Assembly (NCBI RefSeq): GCF_030053835.1
Contig: NZ_CP125655.1
Span: forward strand, 2,604,001-2,668,000
DNA from: Cellulomonas sp. ES6
Lineage (GTDB): Bacteria; Actinomycetota; Actinomycetes; Actinomycetales; Cellulomonadaceae
DNA: 64,000 bases
Reading direction: 5' to 3'
Shown one piece after another: positions 24,714 through 33,872 of the stretch; within the stretch, counting starts at the first letter, position 1, and every line of letters begins with the position of its first letter. The notes below the pieces were generated by a model. That model was not told where the DNA came from. It worked only from the letters and a program-made list of their open reading frames with translations, and did no database searches. Both the position numbers and the translations under genes were made by a program.

Positions 24714-27452
24714 GATCCCCTGACCTCGCCGGACGCCGACCCCGACGCCGGGCGGGTGCTCGACCTGGACGGCGACGGCTGGTTCCTGCGCGAGGCGCTC
24801 GGCGACACCTGGCAGTGGTACGTCGACGGCGGCGCGCACGGCCTCAACAACGCGGCCGACGCCGCCCGTGCCGCCGCCACGACCCCGGGCTGGTGGCCGG
24901 CGACCGTCCCGGGCTCGGTCGTCACCGCGCTGGCCGCCGCGGGCGAGCTGCCGGACCCGTACCGGGGGCGCAGCAGCCGCGCCGCCGAGTGGACCGGCGC
25001 GCGGTCCTGGGTGCACCGGCGCGTCGTGGACCTGCCGCCCGTCCCTGCCGGGCACCGCGTCGTCGTGGAGCTCGACGGCGTCGACCCGTCCGGGACGCTG
25101 TTCTGGGACGGGGAGGCGATCGGCCGCGTCGACGGGCTCTACCACCGGCTGCGCGCCGAGGTCCCGGAGGCCCGCACGGTGCCGGGGCCTCACCGGCTCG
25201 CCGTCGTCGTGGACCCGCTGCCGCGGTCGGAGCCGCAGGTCGGGCGCACCGAGCGGGTCCGCACCCACCGGCCGCGGATGACCGAGGGCTGGGACTTCTG
25301 CCCGAGGCTGCCGCACCAGGGGCTGTGGCGCAGCGCCCGCGTCGTGGTGGACCGGGTGCACCTGGCGTCGGCCGCCGTGCGCGCGGACCTGCTCCCCGAC
25401 GCCGACGGGCTCGTCCGCGTCACCGGCACCGTCGAGGTCGCCGACGACGGCCCGGCGCGGGTGGTCGCTGAGGTGCTGGACGGCGCCGGCCGCGTCGTGG
25501 CGAGCGCCGCCGTCGACCTCCCCGGCCCCGGTGCCGGGCGCGCGCTCGCCGTGACCGTCCCCGTCGACCGCCCCGCGCGCTGGTGGCCGGCCCGGCTCGG
25601 CGTCCCCGCGACGTACACCGTCCGGCTCCGCGCCGCGGGTCGCACGCTGTGGTCGGGCACCGTCGGGTTCCGCACGGCTCGTCTCGTCCCGAACGCGGGC
25701 GCGCCGGCCGGCGCCCGCGGCTACACCGCCGAGGTCAACGGCGTCCGCCTGCCGCTGGTCGGGTGGAACTGGGCGCCCGCCGACGCGCAGTACGGCGCCG
25801 TGCCGCCCACGCGGGTGCGGCACCTGGTGGACCTGGCCGCCCGGTCCGGCGCGGCGCTGCTGCGGGTGTGGGGCGGCGGCCTGGTCGAGACCGAGGAGCT
25901 CTACGACGCGTGCGACCGCGCGGGCCTGCTGGTGTGGCAGGAGTTCTCGCAGTCGTCGTCGGGCATGCAGAGCGCGCCCGCCGCCGACGCCGCGTTCGTG
26001 GACCTGCTGCGGCGCGAGGCCGCCGCCCTGGTCCCGGCCCGCACGCACCACCCGAGCCTGCTGCTGTGGGGCGGCGGCAACGAGCTCGACGAGGGCGGCG
26101 TCCCGCTGGACGAGGACCGCTCGCCGGCGCTCGCGGCGCTGCGTGACGAGGTCGCCCGCCTGGACCCGGGCCGGTCCTGGCTGCCGACGTCCCCGACCGG
26201 CCCGGCGTTCCACCACCGCGCCGACGTCATCGCCGCCGCCCCCGACGACCAGCACGACGTCCACGGGCCGTGGGAGCACCAGGGGCTGACGGGGCAGCAC
26301 GCGCTCGCGGACGCGGGCACGTGCCTGGCGCACAGCGAGTTCGGCGTCGAGGGCATGGCGAACCGCCGGCTGCTGGACCACCTGGTGCCGGCGGCGGACG
26401 TCTGGCCGCTCGACCGGTCGAACCCCGTGCACCGCCACCTGGGGGAGTGGTGGGACAACGCCCCGCTCGTGCAGGAGTGCTTCGGCGGGCGGCTCGCGGA
26501 CGTCGAGGGGTACCGCCGCGCGAGCCAGCACCTGCAGGCGACCGGCCTGGCGTACGCGGTCGAGGCGGACCGGCGGCGGTGGCCGCGCTGCTCGCTGGTG
26601 CTGCCGTGGCAGCTCGCCGAGTCGTACCCGAACACCTGGTGCACGGCCGTCGTGGACCACCTGGGCGACCCGAAGCCGGCGTACCACGCGGTCGCGCGGG
26701 CGTTCGCCCCGGACCGCGCGACGCTGCGCACCGCGACCAGCGCCTGGGCCGGCCGGTCGCACGCCGTCGCGCAGGTGTGGCTGTGGTCGGACGCCGGCGT
26801 CCAGCGGGGGTCGCGCGTCGCGGCCCGGCTGCGTCGTGCGACCGACGGCGCCGTGCTCGCCGAGCGCCGCTGGCACGTCCCGGAGCCGGTGGCCGAGCCG
26901 CGCCCGGTCGGGGAGCTGCGCTGCCCGGCGGCGGTGCTGCCGGAGGCGGAGGTGCTGCTGTGGGAGGTCGAGTGGGCCGCGCCCGACGGCACGCCGCTGG
27001 ACCACGAGGTCGTCGTCGCGACGTCCGCCGCCGACCTGTCGCCGCTGCTGGACCTCCCACCCGCGACGGTCGACGTCGGGATCGCGCGCGACCCGTCCGA
27101 CCCTGGCGACCCGCGTGACCGTGCCGACCCGTCCGAGGAGGACGCCGTCGTCGTGACCGTCACCCACCGCGCGGGGCCGGCGGTGGTCGGCCTCGCCCTG
27201 CTCGACGCCCGGCCTGCCGGCGCGCCCGGGTGGGCCGTGCTCGAGGGCGACCCCCGGCCGCTGCTGCCCGGCGCGACCCGGCGGCTGCGGGCGCGCTGGC
27301 GCGGCGACCGGCCGGACGGCGCGGCGGCGGGCGGCGTCCCGCCACGCCGACCGCTGACCCTCGAGGCGTGGAACCTCACCCCGACCACGCTCGACCCGAC
27401 GACGTCCGCCCCGACCGCCCCCGCCCCGACCACCGTGGAGCCCCTGCCGTGA
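24708..27452 (+). CDS. Beta-mannosidase, GH2
   Basis: A retaining exo-beta-mannosidase, 914 residues. The GH2 sugar-binding domain comes first (DTWQWYVDGG, then RRVVDLPPV and the DGVDPSGTLFWDGE loop). The barrel has WNWAPADAQYGAVP and LLRVWGGGLVE, the acid/base Glu in LLWGGGNELDEGG (about 456), and the nucleophile Glu in LAHSEFGVEGM (about 542). No signal peptide. The mannose link of the N-glycan core is the natural substrate. Two ATGs (24699, 24708) overlap operator D and neither has a Shine-Dalgarno, so translation is probably leaderless and the exact start is uncertain. The C-terminal tail is Thr/Pro-rich. Confidence 0.93.
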   Translation: MPDPLTSPDADPDAGRVLDLDGDGWFLREALGDTWQWYVDGGAHGLNNAADAARAAATTPGWWPATVPGSVVTALAAAGELPDPYRGRSSRAAEWTGARSWVHRRVVDLPPVPAGHRVVVELDGVDPSGTLFWDGEAIGRVDGLYHRLRAEVPEARTVPGPHRLAVVVDPLPRSEPQVGRTERVRTHRPRMTEGWDFCPRLPHQGLWRSARVVVDRVHLASAAVRADLLPDADGLVRVTGTVEVADDGPARVVAEVLDGAGRVVASAAVDLPGPGAGRALAVTVPVDRPARWWPARLGVPATYTVRLRAAGRTLWSGTVGFRTARLVPNAGAPAGARGYTAEVNGVRLPLVGWNWAPADAQYGAVPPTRVRHLVDLAARSGAALLRVWGGGLVETEELYDACDRAGLLVWQEFSQSSSGMQSAPAADAAFVDLLRREAAALVPARTHHPSLLLWGGGNELDEGGVPLDEDRSPALAALRDEVARLDPGRSWLPTSPTGPAFHHRADVIAAAPDDQHDVHGPWEHQGLTGQHALADAGTCLAHSEFGVEGMANRRLLDHLVPAADVWPLDRSNPVHRHLGEWWDNAPLVQECFGGRLADVEGYRRASQHLQATGLAYAVEADRRRWPRCSLVLPWQLAESYPNTWCTAVVDHLGDPKPAYHAVARAFAPDRATLRTATSAWAGRSHAVAQVWLWSDAGVQRGSRVAARLRRATDGAVLAERRWHVPEPVAEPRPVGELRCPAAVLPEAEVLLWEVEWAAPDGTPLDHEVVVATSAADLSPLLDLPPATVDVGIARDPSDPGDPRDRADPSEEDAVVVTVTHRAGPAVVGLALLDARPAGAPGWAVLEGDPRPLLPGATRRLRARWRGDRPDGAAAGGVPPRRPLTLEAWNLTPTTLDPTTSAPTAPAPTTVEPLP

Positions 27453-28840
27453 CCGTCACCTTCCCTTCCGGCTTCCTGTGGGGCGCCGCGACGTCCGCCT
27501 ACCAGGTCGAGGGCAGCCTCGACGCCGACGGCCGCGGCCGGTCCGTGTGGGAGGAGTTCGCGTCCCGGCCCGGCGCCGTCGAGGGCGGCGGCGACGGGTC
27601 GCGCGCGTGCGACTCGTACCGACGGTGGCGCGAGGACGTGGACCTGGTGGACGGGCTGGGCCTGGGCGCGTACCGGTTCTCCGTGGCCTGGTCCCGGGTG
27701 GTCCCGGAGGGTCGCGGCCGGATCGAGCAGCGCGGCCTGGACCACTACGAGCGGTTCGTCGACGCGCTGCTGGAGCGCGGCGTCGAGCCGGTGCTGACGC
27801 TCAACCACTGGGACATGCCGCAGGCGCTCATGGCGGACGGCGGCTGGGCGGGGCGGTCGAGCGTGGCCGCCTTCGCGGAGTACGCCGACGCGGTGGCCGC
27901 CCGCCTCGGCGACCGCGTGACGTGGTGGGTCACGCAGAACGAGCCGTGGATCGTGCAGCTCCTCGGCTACCAGCTCGGCCTGCACGCCCCGGGCGTCGCC
28001 GACCTGGGCGCCTCGGTCGCCGCCGGGCACCACGTGCTGCTCGGCCACGGCGCCGCCGCCGACGCGATCCACGCCCACGCGCCCGCGGCCCGCACCGGCT
28101 GCGCCCTCAGCCTGTTCCCGTGCGACCCGGCGACGGGCTCGGACGAGGACGCCGCGGCTGCGTGGGGCTCGGACGGCTACGTGAACCGCTGGTACCTCGA
28201 CCCCCTGGCCGGTCGCGGCTACCCCGCGGACGTGCGCGCGCACTACGAGCGGGCGCTCGGGCGGTCGCTGGACGACGTGATCCTCCCCGGGGACGAGGAG
28301 CAGATCGGCGGCCGGCAGGACTGGATCGGCGTCAACTACTACACCCGCCGCGTCGTGGCGGCGGCCGGAACCGGACCGGGCCGACCCTTCCCGTGGCGGG
28401 TGGTGGGGCCGCCCGGCGACGTGGCCCGCACCGACGAGGGCTGGGAGATCGTGCCGGACGCCCTGCGGGACCTGCTGCTGCGGCTGCACCGCGAGCACCC
28501 CGGCACGCCGCTGATGGTCACCGAGAACGGCGGCGTGTTCGGCGACGGCCCCACGCGCGACGGCCGCGTGCACGACGTCCGGCGCACCGAGCTGCTGCTC
28601 GGGCACCTGCGGGCGGTGCACGAGGCGATCGAGGGCGGCGCCCCGGTGGTCGGATACCTGCACTGGTCGCTGCTCGACAACTTCGAGTGGTCGCTCGGGT
28701 ACCGGCCGCGGTTCGGGCTGGTGCACGTCGACTACGCGACCGGCAGGCGGACCGTGAAGGACTCGGGCCGGGTCTACGCGGGGATCGCCCGCACCGGCAC
28801 GCTGCCCGACGCCCCGCTCGAGATCCCGCCGTTCGGCTGA
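27449..28840 (+). CDS. Beta-glycosidase, GH1
   Basis: A 463-residue GH1 enzyme. FLWGAATSAYQVEG is the N-terminal signature, the acid/base Glu is in WVTQNEPWIV (about 165), and the nucleophile Glu is in LMVTENGGVF (about 359). LHWSLLDNFEWSLGY is the conserved aglycone/glycone wall. Beta-glucosidase, beta-galactosidase or beta-mannosidase are all possible for GH1; the context favours a beta-mannoside or beta-glucoside. GTG start overlaps the GH2 stop by four bases, so the two are coupled. No signal peptide. Confidence 0.95.
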   Translation: MTVTFPSGFLWGAATSAYQVEGSLDADGRGRSVWEEFASRPGAVEGGGDGSRACDSYRRWREDVDLVDGLGLGAYRFSVAWSRVVPEGRGRIEQRGLDHYERFVDALLERGVEPVLTLNHWDMPQALMADGGWAGRSSVAAFAEYADAVAARLGDRVTWWVTQNEPWIVQLLGYQLGLHAPGVADLGASVAAGHHVLLGHGAAADAIHAHAPAARTGCALSLFPCDPATGSDEDAAAAWGSDGYVNRWYLDPLAGRGYPADVRAHYERALGRSLDDVILPGDEEQIGGRQDWIGVNYYTRRVVAAAGTGPGRPFPWRVVGPPGDVARTDEGWEIVPDALRDLLLRLHREHPGTPLMVTENGGVFGDGPTRDGRVHDVRRTELLLGHLRAVHEAIEGGAPVVGYLHWSLLDNFEWSLGYRPRFGLVHVDYATGRRTVKDSGRVYAGIARTGTLPDAPLEIPPFG

Positions 28841-28865
28841 CCCGCCCCGGCTCCGCCCCCCGCCC

Positions 28866-28913
28866 CGACGCCCCCGACGCCCCCGCCCCGACGCCCCCGA
28901 CGCCCCCGCCCCG
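28866..28913. repeat. Two tandem 24-bp C-rich repeats
   Basis: Two copies of a CGACGCCCCCGACGCCCCCG-type unit in the 97-bp spacer after GH1. C-rich, no gene, no clear terminator. Confidence 0.6.
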
Positions 28914-28937
28914 ACCCCCGAGATCCCCGAGGACCCC

Positions 28938-30827
28938 ATGCGCATCACCGCCGGACCCGGCACCCGCACGGTCGCCGCCGACGCCTACCTGCTGGAGGTG
29001 CGGTCCGACCCGCCGCGCGCCGTGCTGGCCGCCCCGGACGGCCTCATCTGGTCGCACCTGTCCCTGCTGGCGTCGGTGGACCGGGTGGGCGTCGCGGACG
29101 AGTCGCTCGACGTCGGCGCCCCCACGGTGCACGCCGCCGACGGCACCCCGGTCGGCTCGGACCCGGTCGAGACCGACGCGGCCGAGGTGCGGCTGGAGTG
29201 CGCGAGCACGGCCTGGGCGCGCCGGCGCGTCACGCTGCGGTGCCTGCCGGACCGGCTGGAGCTGGTCGTGGAGGTCGAGGGCGACGGCGTGCTGACGGAC
29301 GTGCGGCTGCTGGGCGGCCGGGCGGTGCTGCCGAACGGCGCCGGCGGGACGTTCCGGTCGTCCGCGGAGCACCGGTCGGTGTTCGTCCCGACGCCGACGG
29401 AGCCGGTGGACCTGGTGCGCCCGGCCGCGTCGGCGGCGACCCTCGGCGTGGTCGGTGACGCGTCGCCGGGCCGGCTGCACGCGGTGTTCTCCCCGCCGCC
29501 GCTGTGCCTGGTGCTCGGCCGCGAGCAGGCCGCGTCGGCGCTCGACGTGCCCGCGGGCGACTGGCTCGGGATCGGCGTGGTCGGGCCCGTCGCGGACCTG
29601 CGGTTCACCGAGCTGCGCTACCAGCCGCTCGACGGGGGGTTCCTGCTGGAGCTCGACCACGACGCCCACACCCACGTCGCCGGGCGCTGGACCAGCCCCG
29701 CCCTGGTGCTGCGGCCGGCCGCCGACCCGTGGCGGGCGCTCGCGGACCACCGGGAGGACCTGGTGCGGGCCGGCGCGCCCGCCGGTCCCGTCGCCCCCGC
29801 CGCGGGCTGGTGGGCCGAGCCGCTGTTCTGCGGATGGGGCGCGCAGTGCGCCCGCGCGCCGCTGCCGGGGGAGCCCGCGTCGCACCCGTACCGCCTCCAG
29901 GACCTCGGCCCCGCCGTGGTCCCCGCGGGGCTGCCGGTCGCGCCCGACCTCGCCCGGCAGGACGTGTACGACGAGCTGCTCGCCCGCCTCGCCGCGCACG
30001 ACGTCGTGCCGGGGACAGTGGTCGTCGACGACAAGTGGCAGGCCGTGTACGGCACCGGCGAGCCGGACCCGCGGCGGTGGCCGGACCTGCGCGCGTGGGT
30101 CGCGGCCCGGCACGCCGCGGGCCAGCGGGTGCTGCTGTGGTGGAAGGCGTGGGACCCCGAGGGGCTGCCCGTCGAGGAGTGCCTGGTCGACGCCGCAGGC
30201 CGGCCCGTGGCCGTCGACCCGGCGAGCCCCGCCTACCGGGCGCGGGTCCGCCGCGCGGTCGCCGCGCTGCTCGGGCCGGACGGGGTGGACGCCGACGGGT
30301 TCAAGGTCGACTTCACGCAGCGCGCGCCCGCGGGCCACACGGTGCACCCGCACGCCGGCGCGGACCCGGACGCGCCGTGGGGCGTCGCCGCGCTGCACGC
30401 CCTGCTGGCCGACCTGTACGCCGCCGCGAAGGCCGCGAAGCCCGACGCGCTCGTCGTCACGCACACGCCGCACCCGGCGTTCGCGGACGTCTGCGACATG
30501 GTCCGGCTCAACGACGTGCTGGAGCGGGACACCGCGCACCGCGTCGTGCCGCTCGCCGACCAGATGCGGGTGCGGCGGGCCATCGCGACGGCCGCGCTGC
30601 CCGGGCACCTGGTGGACACCGACCAGTGGCCGATGCTCGACGCGGCGCAGTGGCGGGCGTACGTGGCGGCGCAGTCCGAGGGCGGCGTGCCGGCGCTGTA
30701 CTACGCGGAGCGCATCGACCGCAGCGGCGAGGAGCTCGGCGCGGACGACCTGGCCCTCGTCGCCGGGGCGTGGCGGGAGTACCGCGCCGGCCTCGCGGCG
30801 CCCGACCGCGCCCGGGTGCGCGCGTGA
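28938..30827 (+). CDS. Clan GH-D-like putative glycosidase
   Basis: A 629-residue protein not confidently placed in a family. The C-terminal half looks like a clan GH-D (GH27/31/36) barrel: TVVVDDKWQAVYG, then VLLWWKAWDPEG, then GFKVDFTQRAP with a candidate nucleophile Asp (about 457), and MVRLNDVLERD with a candidate acid/base Asp. The N-terminal 250 residues are beta-rich, as in GH31 and GH36. Alpha-galactosidase, alpha-glucosidase or alpha-xylosidase activity is possible. No signal peptide. ATG follows GAGGA. The next gene overlaps its stop by four bases. Confidence 0.8.
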   Translation: MRITAGPGTRTVAADAYLLEVRSDPPRAVLAAPDGLIWSHLSLLASVDRVGVADESLDVGAPTVHAADGTPVGSDPVETDAAEVRLECASTAWARRRVTLRCLPDRLELVVEVEGDGVLTDVRLLGGRAVLPNGAGGTFRSSAEHRSVFVPTPTEPVDLVRPAASAATLGVVGDASPGRLHAVFSPPPLCLVLGREQAASALDVPAGDWLGIGVVGPVADLRFTELRYQPLDGGFLLELDHDAHTHVAGRWTSPALVLRPAADPWRALADHREDLVRAGAPAGPVAPAAGWWAEPLFCGWGAQCARAPLPGEPASHPYRLQDLGPAVVPAGLPVAPDLARQDVYDELLARLAAHDVVPGTVVVDDKWQAVYGTGEPDPRRWPDLRAWVAARHAAGQRVLLWWKAWDPEGLPVEECLVDAAGRPVAVDPASPAYRARVRRAVAALLGPDGVDADGFKVDFTQRAPAGHTVHPHAGADPDAPWGVAALHALLADLYAAAKAAKPDALVVTHTPHPAFADVCDMVRLNDVLERDTAHRVVPLADQMRVRRAIATAALPGHLVDTDQWPMLDAAQWRAYVAAQSEGGVPALYYAERIDRSGEELGADDLALVAGAWREYRAGLAAPDRARVRA

Positions 30828-32362
30828 CGTCCGCCGACGTCGTCGTCGCCGGCGCCACGTCAGCGGGCGTGTGCGCCGCGGTCGCCGCCGCGGAGGCCGG
30901 CGCGTCGGTGGTGCTGCTCGAGCCCGGGCGGCACGTCGGCGGCATGACCTCGGGCGGGCTCGGCTACACCGACGTCGGGGACGTCCGGGTGCTCGGCGGC
31001 GCGGCGGCCCGGTTCCGCGCCGAGGTCGCCGCGCACTACGGCGTGCCGGTCGGGACGTACGCCGGGCCGGAGCCGCACGTCGCGGAGGAGGTCTTCCGGC
31101 GCTGGCTCGACCACCCGCGCATCGAGGTGGTGCACGACGCGGAGCTCGAGGCCGCCGAGGTGCGGGACGCGACGATCGCGGGCGTGCGCACCCGCGACGG
31201 ACGGACGTGGACCGGTGGGGCGTTCGTCGACGCCACCTACGAGGGCGACCTGCTGGCGCTCGCGGGCGTGCCGTCGTCGGTCGGGCGGGAGGACCGGTCG
31301 CTGCACGGCGAGACCTTCGCCGGGCGCCGCGAACCCGTCCCGGGGCGGCACGCGTTCCCGGCGTGGGTGTCGCCGTTCACCGACGACCCGGGCGGCGAGA
31401 CGGCCGGCGCGGTGCTGCCGCAGGTGCGCGACGTGCCGATGGCGCCGGTGGGATCGGGCGACGGCGGCGTCATGTCCTACGGCTACCGGCTGTGCCTGAC
31501 GACGGCCCCCGACCGCGTGCCCGTCGAGCGCCGGCCGGGCTACGACGAGGCGCACTGGGAGCTCGGGCGGCGGCTGTTCCGGCACTGGGCGGCCGAGGGG
31601 TACGAGCCGCCGGCGGGCGCCCTGCTGGGGCTCGAGCCGAACCTGCCCGGCGGCAAGGCCGACGGCAACTCGCTCGGCCCGTTCTCGCTGAGCGTCCTGG
31701 ACGGCACCGCGTGGGAGTACCCGACCGCCGGCAGGCAGCGGCGCGAGGAGATCCGCCGGCACCACCGGCACCACGCGCAGGACCTGCTGTGGTTCCTCAC
31801 GCACGACCCCGCCGTGCCGGTGCCCGTGCGCCGCGAGCTCGCGCGCTGGGGCCTGCCGCGGGACGAGTTCGCGGACACCGGCCACCTGCCGCACCAGCTC
31901 TACGTGCGCGAGGCGCGCCGGATGCACGGCGAGGTGGTGCTGACCGAGCACGACCTGCGTCGCCCGGCCCGCTGGCACGACGTGGTCGCGATGGGCTCGT
32001 ACCACCTGGACGTGCGCGAGGTGCAGCGGACGTGGCGCTGGGTGCACGAGCACCCGCGACCGGTCGCGATGGTCGTCACGGAGGGCTACCTGTCGGTGCC
32101 GGTGCCGCCGTACCCGATCCCGTACCGGGCGCTCGTGCCGCGGTGGGAGGACTGCACCAACCTCGTCGTCCCGGTGTGCGTCTCGGCGTCGCACGTCGCG
32201 TTCTCGTCGATCCGCATGGAGCCGCAGTACCAGATGCTCGGGCACGTCGCCGGCCTCGCCGCGGCGCGCGCGGTCGCGTCCGGGCGGGCGGTGCAGGCGG
32301 TGGACGTGGCGTCGCTCCAGGACGAGCTGCGGGCGGCCGGGCAGGTGCTGGCGCTGCCCTGA
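30824..32362 (+). CDS. FAD-dependent oxidoreductase
   Basis: A 512-residue protein of the FAD_oxidored (PF12831-like) type. It starts with VVVAGATSAGVCAAVAAAEA, the FAD Rossmann loop, with LLEPGRHVGGMTSGGLGY just after it. GAFVDATYEGDLLALAG and VPVCVSASHVAFSSIRMEP are further conserved blocks, ending in GHVAGLAAARAVASG. Homologues often sit in polysaccharide loci and may oxidise a sugar, but their reactions are mostly unproven. GTG start overlaps the 28938 gene stop. Last gene of the operon that starts at GH2. Confidence 0.85.
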   Translation: MTSADVVVAGATSAGVCAAVAAAEAGASVVLLEPGRHVGGMTSGGLGYTDVGDVRVLGGAAARFRAEVAAHYGVPVGTYAGPEPHVAEEVFRRWLDHPRIEVVHDAELEAAEVRDATIAGVRTRDGRTWTGGAFVDATYEGDLLALAGVPSSVGREDRSLHGETFAGRREPVPGRHAFPAWVSPFTDDPGGETAGAVLPQVRDVPMAPVGSGDGGVMSYGYRLCLTTAPDRVPVERRPGYDEAHWELGRRLFRHWAAEGYEPPAGALLGLEPNLPGGKADGNSLGPFSLSVLDGTAWEYPTAGRQRREEIRRHHRHHAQDLLWFLTHDPAVPVPVRRELARWGLPRDEFADTGHLPHQLYVREARRMHGEVVLTEHDLRRPARWHDVVAMGSYHLDVREVQRTWRWVHEHPRPVAMVVTEGYLSVPVPPYPIPYRALVPRWEDCTNLVVPVCVSASHVAFSSIRMEPQYQMLGHVAGLAAARAVASGRAVQAVDVASLQDELRAAGQVLALP

Positions 32363-32371
32363 CCGGCCCGC

Positions 32372-33723
32372 TCAGCGCCGGCCGCGGGCGGCCAGGAGGG
32401 CCAGCAGGCCGGAGGCGAGCGCCAGGGCGGCGGGCAGCGCGGGGTGCCGGCCGTGCGCGGCGGCGGCCAGCGTCGGGCCGACGACGAACGTCAGCGCGTT
32501 GGCGGCGTTCACCTGCCCCGCGACGTCGCCCTGCTCCCGCGCCCCCACCGCCGTGGAGGCGGCGGACGTGCAGCCCGCCGCCGCGGCGCCGACGCCCGCA
32601 CCGAACACCAGGGCGACCGCCACGAGCGCGGGGACGGGCAGCGGCACGACGTAGACCCCGAGCGCCACGACCAGCACGGCGCCACCCGCGCGCACCAGCC
32701 GCCACGGCCGCCAGCCGAGCCGCGGCACCAGCAGCCCCTGGGACAGCATCGAGCCGAGACCGGCGACGAGCAGCAGGGTCCCGGTCAGGGCGGTCGCCCG
32801 CGACGCCGCCAGCCCGTAGCGGTCCTGCACCAGGAACCCGATGCTGCCCTGCACCAGCGCCATCGCGAGGAAGACGCCCGCCGAGGCGGCGACGGCCGCG
32901 CGCACGGCCGGGTGCGCGAGACCGCCGCGCAGGGCGGCGGCGCCGCGCGACGAGGACGCGCCCGGACCCGCGGCGGGCGCGGCCGTGGCGGGCGCTGACG
33001 AGCCGGGCGGCGCGGGCCCGTCGCCCGGCTCGCCGCCCGTCGCGTCGCCCGATCCGGACGCGACGCCGCCGTCGTCCCGCCGCGCCGCGACCCACACCCC
33101 GGCGGCGACCACCGCCGCGGCGCGGCGACCACGGGCACCGCCGCCCCCGCCGCCCCGAGGGCCGCCGCGAGCCCGGCGCCGGCCATCGTGCCGAGCCCGC
33201 GGACGGCGCCGGCCCGCGCGATCCAGCCGACGCGCTCCCGCTCCGACCCGGAGTCCGCCACCAGCCGCACCTGCGTCGCCGGCCCGGCCGCCGCGACCGC
33301 GGTGCCGAACACCAGGCCGCGGGCCACCAGGAGCGCCACCCAGCCGGGAGCCGGCCCGAGCGTCCCGGTGACCGTGAGCACGGCGGCGACGCCGAGCGTG
33401 CCGAGGGCGCCGGCCACCGCCGCGGCCAGCAGCACCGGCCGGGGTCCCGCGGCGTCCGCGCGGCGCCCCCACCAGGGGCTGGTGAGCACCACGACCGCCG
33501 CGGAGGCGGACGTGACGACGCCCGCCTGCCAGTCCGCGAGCCCGAGCAGCCGGGACGTGGCGGGCAGGGCGGCGGCGGTGGCGGCCTGCGCGACGACGAC
33601 GGCGAACAGCGTCGCGAGCGCGGCGGTGCCCGCGCGGGACGGGGTCAGGGCCGCGCGAGCGGGTGCGGAGCCGGCCGGCGCGGGGCGGCTCGCGGGCGGC
33701 GGGTCGCTCGGGCTCGACGACAC
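32372..33723 (-). pseudogene. MFS transporter split by a frameshift
   Basis: Two frames together spell one twelve-helix MFS permease of about 450 residues. The first frame gives helices 1-6, with SPWWGRRADAAGPRPVLLAA (the MFS loop 2-3 motif), up to AGAAVPVVAA. The second frame resumes at AVVAAGVWVAARR and runs through helices 7-12 to the stop at 32372. The switch falls in a GC-rich run near 33113-33126, where one missing base (GCGCCGCGG for GCGGCCGCGG) explains it. It may be a real mutation or a sequencing error. Start GTG 33723 fits a leaderless promoter. Substrate unknown; sugar export or import would suit the site. Confidence 0.8.
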
Positions 33724-33730
33724 GTCAGGC

Positions 33731-33758
33731 ACTGTACCGACCGCCCGGACCGGGACAA
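33731..33758 (-). promoter_or_regulatory. Promoter of MFS gene
   Basis: Minus strand: TTGTCC (33753-33758), 16-base spacer, TACAGT (33731-33736), then seven bases to GTG 33723. Confidence 0.5.
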
Positions 33759-33837
33759 CCCCGGCTATCCCGGCGACCGGGACGATCCGGACGACCGGCG
33801 CGGATCGGGTGAAACCGCCCCTGAGCAGCGCTTCTCT

Positions 33838-33866
33838 TGTCCCGCCTCGTCTGGAATCGATACCAT
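33838..33866 (+). promoter_or_regulatory. Promoter and LacI-type operator E
   Basis: TTGTCC (33838-33843), 17-base spacer, TACCAT (33861-33866), then six bases to the ATG. The operator TGGAATCGATACCA (33852-33865) covers the -10 box. Confidence 0.75.
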
Positions 33867-33872
33867 AACCGC

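Noticed and set aside
32372..33732. Programmed frameshift in the MFS gene
   Set aside because: No slippery heptamer or downstream structure was recognised; a mutation or sequencing error is simpler.
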